Of a DNA stretch of 64,000 nucleotides, positions 59,951 to 64,000 are shown piece after piece; the first letter of the stretch is position 1, and every line of letters begins with the position of its first letter. The translations under genes and the position numbers were made by a program. The notes below the pieces were generated by a model. That model saw nothing but the letters and a program-made list of their open reading frames with translations, searched no databases and was not told the DNA's origin. Source of the stretch: Streptomyces niger (GTDB lineage Bacteria; Actinomycetota; Actinomycetes; Streptomycetales; Streptomycetaceae). The stretch spans positions 1-64,000 of the forward strand of contig NZ_JOFQ01000001.1 in the NCBI RefSeq assembly GCF_000718305.1. Reading direction: 5' to 3'.

Positions 59951-60799
59951 TCAGGCGTCGAACGTGTCCGGGTCCGGGCCGAGGCGGGTGCCGTTGTCCA
60001 GGGCGGCGATGGCCGCCATGTCGTCGGCGTCCAGCTCGAAGCCGAAGACGTCGAAGTTCTCCCGGATCCGGGACGGGGTCGCGGACTTGGGGATGACGAC
60101 GTTGCCGAGCTGGAGGTGCCAGCGCAGGACCACCTGTGCGGGGGTCTTGCCGTGCTTCTCGGCGAGCTTGCCGATCGTGGCGTTCCCCAGGAGGCCCTTG
60201 CCCTGGCCGAGCGGTGCCCAGGCCTCCGTCACGATGTTGTGCTCGGCGTGGAAGGCACGGGCCTCGGCCTGCTGGAAGTTCGGGTGCAGCTCGATCTGGT
60301 TCACGGCCGGGACGACGCCCGTCGCGTCGATCGCGCGGCGCACGTGTTCCGGCTGGAAGTTCGAGACGCCGATCGCCTTCGCACGACCGCTCTCGTTGAT
60401 CTCGCCGAAGGCCTTCCAGATCGCGAGGTAGTCGTCGCGCACGGCCCGCGGCCAGTGGATCAGGTAGAGGTCCACGTGGTCCAGGCCCAGCTTGTCGAGG
60501 GAGGCGTCGAACTCCCGCAGGACGTTGTCACGCGTCCACGTTTCCGAGGCGCTGTTCCACAGCTTCGTCGTGACGAAGAGGTCCTCGCGGGCGATGCCGG
60601 AGGAGGCCAGGGCGCGGCCGACGCCGGTTTCGTTGCCGTAGACGGCCGCGGTGTCGATGCTGCGGTAGCCGGCCTCCAGCGCGCTGGTGACGGCGGCGGT
60701 GGTCTCGTCGTCGGGGACCTGGAAGACACCGAAGCCCAGCTGCGGCATGGCCACACCGTTGTTCAGCGGCACGTTCGGAATCGATGTCGCGGGGTTCAT
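59951..60799 (-). CDS. Aldo/keto reductase
   Basis: A 282-residue NADPH-dependent reductase of the AKR5-like group. The catalytic tetrad is visible: Asp and Tyr in RSIDTAAVYGNE, Lys in VTTKLWN, His in YLIHWPRA. The cofactor segment is IPKSATPSRIRENFDVF. It reduces aldehydes or ketones, possibly 2,5-diketogluconate-type or xenobiotic carbonyls. It follows the SDR gene on the same strand after 112 bases of Gly/Tyr-type low-complexity repeats (60850-60910) and is probably co-transcribed. Confidence 0.93.
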   Translation of the reverse strand: MNPATSIPNVPLNNGVAMPQLGFGVFQVPDDETTAAVTSALEAGYRSIDTAAVYGNETGVGRALASSGIAREDLFVTTKLWNSASETWTRDNVLREFDASLDKLGLDHVDLYLIHWPRAVRDDYLAIWKAFGEINESGRAKAIGVSNFQPEHVRRAIDATGVVPAVNQIELHPNFQQAEARAFHAEHNIVTEAWAPLGQGKGLLGNATIGKLAEKHGKTPAQVVLRWHLQLGNVVIPKSATPSRIRENFDVFGFELDADDMAAIAALDNGTRLGPDPDTFDA

Positions 60800-60911
60800 G
60801 GGGGGCAGTCCTTTCGCACGGTGGTCGTCGTCCGTGCAGGTCGGTACGGGTGCGTCGGGTATGCGTACGGATGCGTCGGCTACGAGTACGGGTACGACGG
60901 GTACGGGTTCG

Positions 60912-61706
60912 TCAAGGAATCAGGGTCGGTGCCACACCGCCGTCGACGCGCAGCGCCGCGCCGGTGGTGGCGGAAGCGTGCTCGGATGCCGCATACAGCG
61001 CCAGCGCGGCGACCTCCTCGGGCCGGATGAGGCGGCCGAGGAGCGAGGTGGGCCGCTCCTGCCGGATGAAGGCGGCCTCGGCCTCGGCGAAGGAGGTGCC
61101 GGGGCCGACCCGGTCGGCGATGAACTCCTCGACGCCGGGGGTCAGCGTGGGGCCCGGCAGGACGGAATTGACGGTGACACCGGTACCGGCCAGTTCCTGG
61201 GCCATCCCGCGCGAGACGGCGAGCTGGGCGGTCTTCGTCATGCCGTAGTGGACCATCTCGGTCGGCGTCATGACCGCCGACTCGCTGCTGATGAACAGCA
61301 CCCGGCCCCAGCCCCGCTCGGCCATCCGCGGCGCGTAGTGGCGGGCCAGCCGGATGCCGCTGAGGACGTTGACGTCGAAGAACCGCTGCCACTCCGCGTC
61401 GGGGATCTCGAAGACGGGGGTGGCGGAGAAGATGCCGGTGTTGTTGACCAGGACGTCGACGTCCGGGGCGGCCTCGGTCAGCGCGTCGGTGCCCTCGGCG
61501 GTGGACACGTCGGCGGCCACGGCGCGGACCCGCTCGGAACCGGTCTCCGCGGCGATGTCCTGGGCGGCCTGGGCGGTACGGCTCTCGTCGCGGCCGTTGA
61601 CGACGACCTCGGCGCCGGCGCGGGCGGCGGCCACCGCGATGGCGCGGCCGATGCCCGCGGTGGAGCCCGTGACGAGCACGGTACGGCCGGACAGGTCGAT
61701 ATGCAT
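60912..61706 (-). CDS. Short-chain dehydrogenase/reductase
   Basis: A 264-residue SDR. Cofactor motif TGSTAGIG (12-19), NNTG after VDVLVNNTGIF (Asn-Asn-Thr-Gly rather than NNAG), catalytic Ser in FISSESAVM, and YGMTKTAQ. It ends with the DGGVAPT of classical SDRs. GAAGGG precedes the ATG at 61706. It probably forms an oxidoreductase operon with the AKR gene, controlled by palindromes at 61771-61809. Confidence 0.92.
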   Translation of the reverse strand: MHIDLSGRTVLVTGSTAGIGRAIAVAAARAGAEVVVNGRDESRTAQAAQDIAAETGSERVRAVAADVSTAEGTDALTEAAPDVDVLVNNTGIFSATPVFEIPDAEWQRFFDVNVLSGIRLARHYAPRMAERGWGRVLFISSESAVMTPTEMVHYGMTKTAQLAVSRGMAQELAGTGVTVNSVLPGPTLTPGVEEFIADRVGPGTSFAEAEAAFIRQERPTSLLGRLIRPEEVAALALYAASEHASATTGAALRVDGGVAPTLIP

Positions 61707-61770
61707 AAGGGCAACCCTTCCTTCGGCACGCACCCCTGGTACGGATGCGTCGCGTCCACATTTAACACGC

Positions 61771-61809
61771 GCATGCAATTATTGCGAGCGCAGGTATTAC
61801 GCTAATACA
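61771..61809. promoter_or_regulatory. Two adjacent palindromes upstream of the SDR/AKR operon
   Basis: CGC-AT-GCAAT and ATTGC-GA-GCG flank a T at 61771-61791 (perfect except for the AT/GA pair), and GTATTA and TAATAC flank CGC at 61795-61809. They lie 65-103 bases before the SDR start. The shared AGCGCAGGTATTACGCTAA word (61788-61806) overlaps both. Confidence 0.65.
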
Positions 61810-61945
61810 TCCTCTTGCTCGTGAGCACACCGCCCGCGCATACTCGGTGGGCCACGCTCCTCGGGCACCCGCACCACGGGGCTCCGGCCCCGGCCCCGCC
61901 CCGCACACGCAGGCGCACACGCACCGACGGGCGACATCGGGCGGG

Positions 61946-61966
61946 GCGTACTAAAAAGAAGTACGC
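61946..61966. promoter_or_regulatory. 21-bp palindrome before gnd
   Basis: GCGTACT and AGTACGC are perfect inverted repeats around AAAAAGA. The site lies 24 bases before the gnd ATG, so it may be an operator or a leader hairpin near the ribosome site. Confidence 0.6.
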
Positions 61967-61990
61967 ACCCACCTTCAGGAGCAGTCACGC

Positions 61991-63298
61991 ATGACCACCA
62001 CCGCACAGATCGGCGTCACCGGCCTCGCTGTCATGGGGCGCAACCTGGCCCGCAACTTCGCCCGCAACGGCTACACCGTCGCCCTGCACAACCGCACCGC
62101 GGCCCGCACCCGCGAGCTCGTGGACCGGTTCGGCGACGAGGGCGACTTCGTGCCCACCGAGACCGCGAAGGAGTTCGTCGCCGCGCTCGAACGCCCCCGC
62201 CGCCTCGTCGTCATGGTGAAGGCGGGCGATCCCACGGACGCGGTGATCAAGGAGTTCGCCCCGCTCCTCGAACCCGGCGACATGATCATCGACGGCGGCA
62301 ACGCGCACTTCGCCGACACCCGCCGCCGCGAGAAGCAACTGCGCGAACAGGGCATCCACTTCGTCGGCGCCGGCATCTCCGGCGGCGAGGAGGGCGCGCT
62401 CAACGGACCGAGCATCATGCCGGGCGGCAGCGAGGAGTCATACGCCTCACTCGGTCCGATGCTGGCGAGGATCTCCGCGAAGGCCAAGGACGGCGCCCCA
62501 TGCGTCACACACATCGGCCCCGACGGAGCCGGCCACTTCGTAAAAATGACACATAACGGCATCGAGTACGCCGACATGCAGCTCATCGGCGAGGCGTACC
62601 AGCTGCTCCGCGACGTGGCCGGGTACTCCGCCGCGCAGATCGCGGACGTCTTCCGCACCTGGAACACCGGGCGCCTGGACTCCTACCTCATCGAGATCAC
62701 CGCGGACGTGCTCTCCCACGTCGACGAGGCGACGGGCAAGCCCTTCGTCGATGTCGTCCTGGACCAGGCCGAGCAGAAGGGCACCGGCCGCTGGACCGTG
62801 CAGATCGCCCTGGACCTGGGCGTTCCCGTCTCCGGCATCGCCGAGGCCGTCTTCGCCCGCTCCGTCTCCACCCAGGGCTTCCACGAGATGGCGGCCGGCA
62901 GCGCGGAGTACGACTGGCACCTCGACCTCGGCAAGGTCGCCGCGATCTGGCGCGGCGGATGCATCATCCGGGCCGCGTTCCTCGACCGGATCACCCGCGC
63001 CTACGAGGCACAGCCCCAGCTGCCGAGCCTCCTCGCCGACAAGACCTTCGCCGAGGAGATCGCCGCCGCGCAGGACGACTGGCGCGACGTGATCGCCACC
63101 GCCGCCAAGCAGGGCGTTCCCACCCCCGCGTTCGCCGCCACCCTCGCCTACTACGACTCCCTGCGCGCCGAGCGCCTCCCCGCCGCCCTCACCCAGGGCC
63201 AGCGCGACTACTTCGGCGCACACGCCTACCGCCGCACCGACCGCGACGGCGTCTTCCACACCCTCTGGGGCGGCGACAAGACCGAAGTCGACAGCTGA
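61991..63298 (+). CDS. gnd: 6-phosphogluconate dehydrogenase, decarboxylating
   Basis: A 435-residue enzyme of the pentose phosphate pathway, oxidising 6-phosphogluconate to ribulose 5-phosphate and CO2. Cofactor motif GLAVMGRNLARNFARNGYTV near residues 9-28, substrate segment GISGGEEGALNGPSIMPGG, catalytic Lys in GAGHFVKMTHNGIEYADMQL, and ARSVSTQGFHEMAAGSAE. The catalytic stretch uses unusually AT-rich codons (62540-62557). NADP specificity is likely from the HNRTAARTREL loop. The gene stands alone and precedes the IS element. Confidence 0.95.
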   Translation: MTTTAQIGVTGLAVMGRNLARNFARNGYTVALHNRTAARTRELVDRFGDEGDFVPTETAKEFVAALERPRRLVVMVKAGDPTDAVIKEFAPLLEPGDMIIDGGNAHFADTRRREKQLREQGIHFVGAGISGGEEGALNGPSIMPGGSEESYASLGPMLARISAKAKDGAPCVTHIGPDGAGHFVKMTHNGIEYADMQLIGEAYQLLRDVAGYSAAQIADVFRTWNTGRLDSYLIEITADVLSHVDEATGKPFVDVVLDQAEQKGTGRWTVQIALDLGVPVSGIAEAVFARSVSTQGFHEMAAGSAEYDWHLDLGKVAAIWRGGCIIRAAFLDRITRAYEAQPQLPSLLADKTFAEEIAAAQDDWRDVIATAAKQGVPTPAFAATLAYYDSLRAERLPAALTQGQRDYFGAHAYRRTDRDGVFHTLWGGDKTEVDS

Positions 63299-63362
63299 CG
63301 GGCGTTCGCAAAAACCCTGATGCTGCTGGCCCCCGGGCCAACCCCCCGGCATCACTTTCCAG

Positions 63363-63432
63363 CTCACTGACGCCAGACGGAAAGATTTGGACGACGGGCC
63401 TCTTAGACGCCGTTTCCTTTGGTGTCAGTGAG
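63363..63432. repeat. Large imperfect inverted repeat between gnd and the transposase
   Basis: Left arm CTCACTGACGCCAGACGGAAAG (shown in two parts: CTCACTGACGCCA at 63363-63375 and GACGGAAAG) pairs with CGTTTCCTTTGGTGTCAGTG AG at 63411-63432 with few mismatches, around 26 bases. It could be a gnd terminator or part of a mobile element end. No T-tract follows. Confidence 0.6.
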
Positions 63433-63446
63433 ACGTTGAGCGCTTC

Positions 63447-64000
63447 ATGAGGGGCTTGGGTGAGCGGTTAGTGCCGGACGAGTTGTGGGTGCTGTTCCGA
63501 CGGGTGGTGCCGCCCACGGAGGTCAAGCGTCCACAAGGTGGTGGCCGGCGGCGGGCGGGAGATCGCGAGACGCTGGCCGCGATCATCTTCGTGGCCACCT
63601 CGGGCTGCACCTGGCGGCAGCTGCCACCAGCGTTCGGCCCGGCCGGGCCGACCGTCTACCGGCGCTTGGCCCAGTGGAGCCGGGACCGCGTCTGGGCCAA
63701 GCTCCACCGCGTGCTGCTGGATGAACTCGGCGCCCGCGGCAAGCTGGACTGGTCGCGGTGCGCGATCGGCTCCGTCAGCGTGCGGGCGGCAAAAGGGGGC
63801 CCCGGACCGAATCCGACCGACCGCGGCAAGAGCGGATCGAAAATCCACCTGCTCACCGACCGCAACGGCGTACCCCTGTCACTGGGGATCTCCGCCGCCA
63901 ACACACACGACAGCCTGGGCCTGCAGCCGCTCGTGCGGGGCATCCCGCCCATCCGCTCCTGCCGCGGACCTCGCCGCCGACGGCCGGCCAAGCTCCACGC
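63447..64000 (+). mobile_element. IS5-family transposase, cut by window end
   Basis: An open frame from ATG 63447 to the window end without a stop. The N-terminal part (LVPDELWVLFRRVVPPTEVK, TLAAIIFVATSGCTWRQLPP, FGPAGPTVYRRLAQWSRD) and the DDE part (AIGSVSVRAAKGG, GSKIHLLTDRNGVPLSLGIS, ANTHDSLGLQPLV, GIPPIRSCRGPRRRRPAKLH) are typical of Streptomyces IS5-type transposases. The first catalytic Asp, normally in IDSVSVR, is Gly here, and two to three residues seem missing after KGG. A TTA codon is the eighth codon. The left end of the element is not resolved. Confidence 0.8.

Overview
The window is a piece of a Streptomyces (or very close relative) chromosome. The DNA is very GC-rich, GTG starts and ATGA/GTGA gene overlaps are common, leaderless starts are frequent, and leucine TTA codons are almost absent. 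The gene content is typical of the genus: a SpoIIE-type phosphatase with anti-sigma kinase, GAF and PAS domains, a GAF-ANTAR regulator, a SigB-type sigma factor, DUF5133, two GPP34 proteins, a terpene synthase, and a RheA/Hsp18 pair. The long-form argG and the 480-residue-class gap gene lie close together. As I recall, a similar pairing occurs in a chromosome arm of S. coelicolor (SCO7036 to SCO7040), so an arm or arm-proximal position is likely. No rRNA, tRNA or CRISPR array was recognised.

Layout. 0-4.3 kb: YqeY-like protein, LtrA membrane protein, a candidate toxin with a leader like those of contractile-injection-system cargo, and a toxin-antitoxin-like pair. 4.4-8.6 kb: small regulator/enzyme divergons (SnoaL-like/PadR, MarR/phenolic acid decarboxylase), GNAT, a PucR remnant, and an autoregulated MerR operon. 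8.7-15.2 kb: signalling (SpoIIE phosphatase, BrkB-like membrane protein, large LuxR ATPase). 15.4-20.3 kb: ABC-F ATPase coupled to an HSL-type esterase, argG with an ARG box, guanidinium exporter. 20.6-30.3 kb: GPP34, terpene synthase, SDR, TetR/DUF4345, CPBP protease, gap, Mrr-like nuclease, M20 peptidase, second GPP34.

30.6-38.2 kb is a carbohydrate-uptake operon: DeoR-type regulator fused to a sugar-sensor domain, Tat/lipoprotein binding protein, two permeases, a 2-hydroxyacid dehydrogenase and a DUF2264 glycosidase-like protein, closed by a strong terminator. It carries no ATPase, so it probably borrows a shared one such as MsiK. 38.4-47.1 kb: DUF5133, SigB-type sigma factor, ABC exporter divergent from a two-component system, FUSC exporter, APH-like kinase, L,D-transpeptidase. 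47.2-50.3 kb: an ammonia-lyase homologue with a non-canonical cofactor triad, divergent from an MFS transporter. 50.3-54 kb: SUMF1-like protein, GAF-ANTAR protein, DUF2267, Hsp20 and RheA. 54.1-57.6 kb: an amidase/AtzG/TetR operon divergent from a metallo-hydrolase and bracketed by TetR-type operators. 57.8-63.3 kb: RibD-like reductase, methyltransferase, zinc-ribbon protein, AKR, SDR, 6-phosphogluconate dehydrogenase. The window ends inside an IS5-type transposase.

The observations most worth follow-up are the Cys/His candidate toxin at 2.1-3.7 kb, the ammonia-lyase with Gly-Thr-Gly instead of Ala-Ser-Gly, the 19-nt promoter-like element shared by the terpene synthase and L,D-transpeptidase genes, the three-operator TetR locus, the RheA operators with a perfect palindrome beside them, and the orphan TTA-containing terpene synthase. 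All calls are from reading the sequence. No database search was run, and family names rest on remembered motifs.
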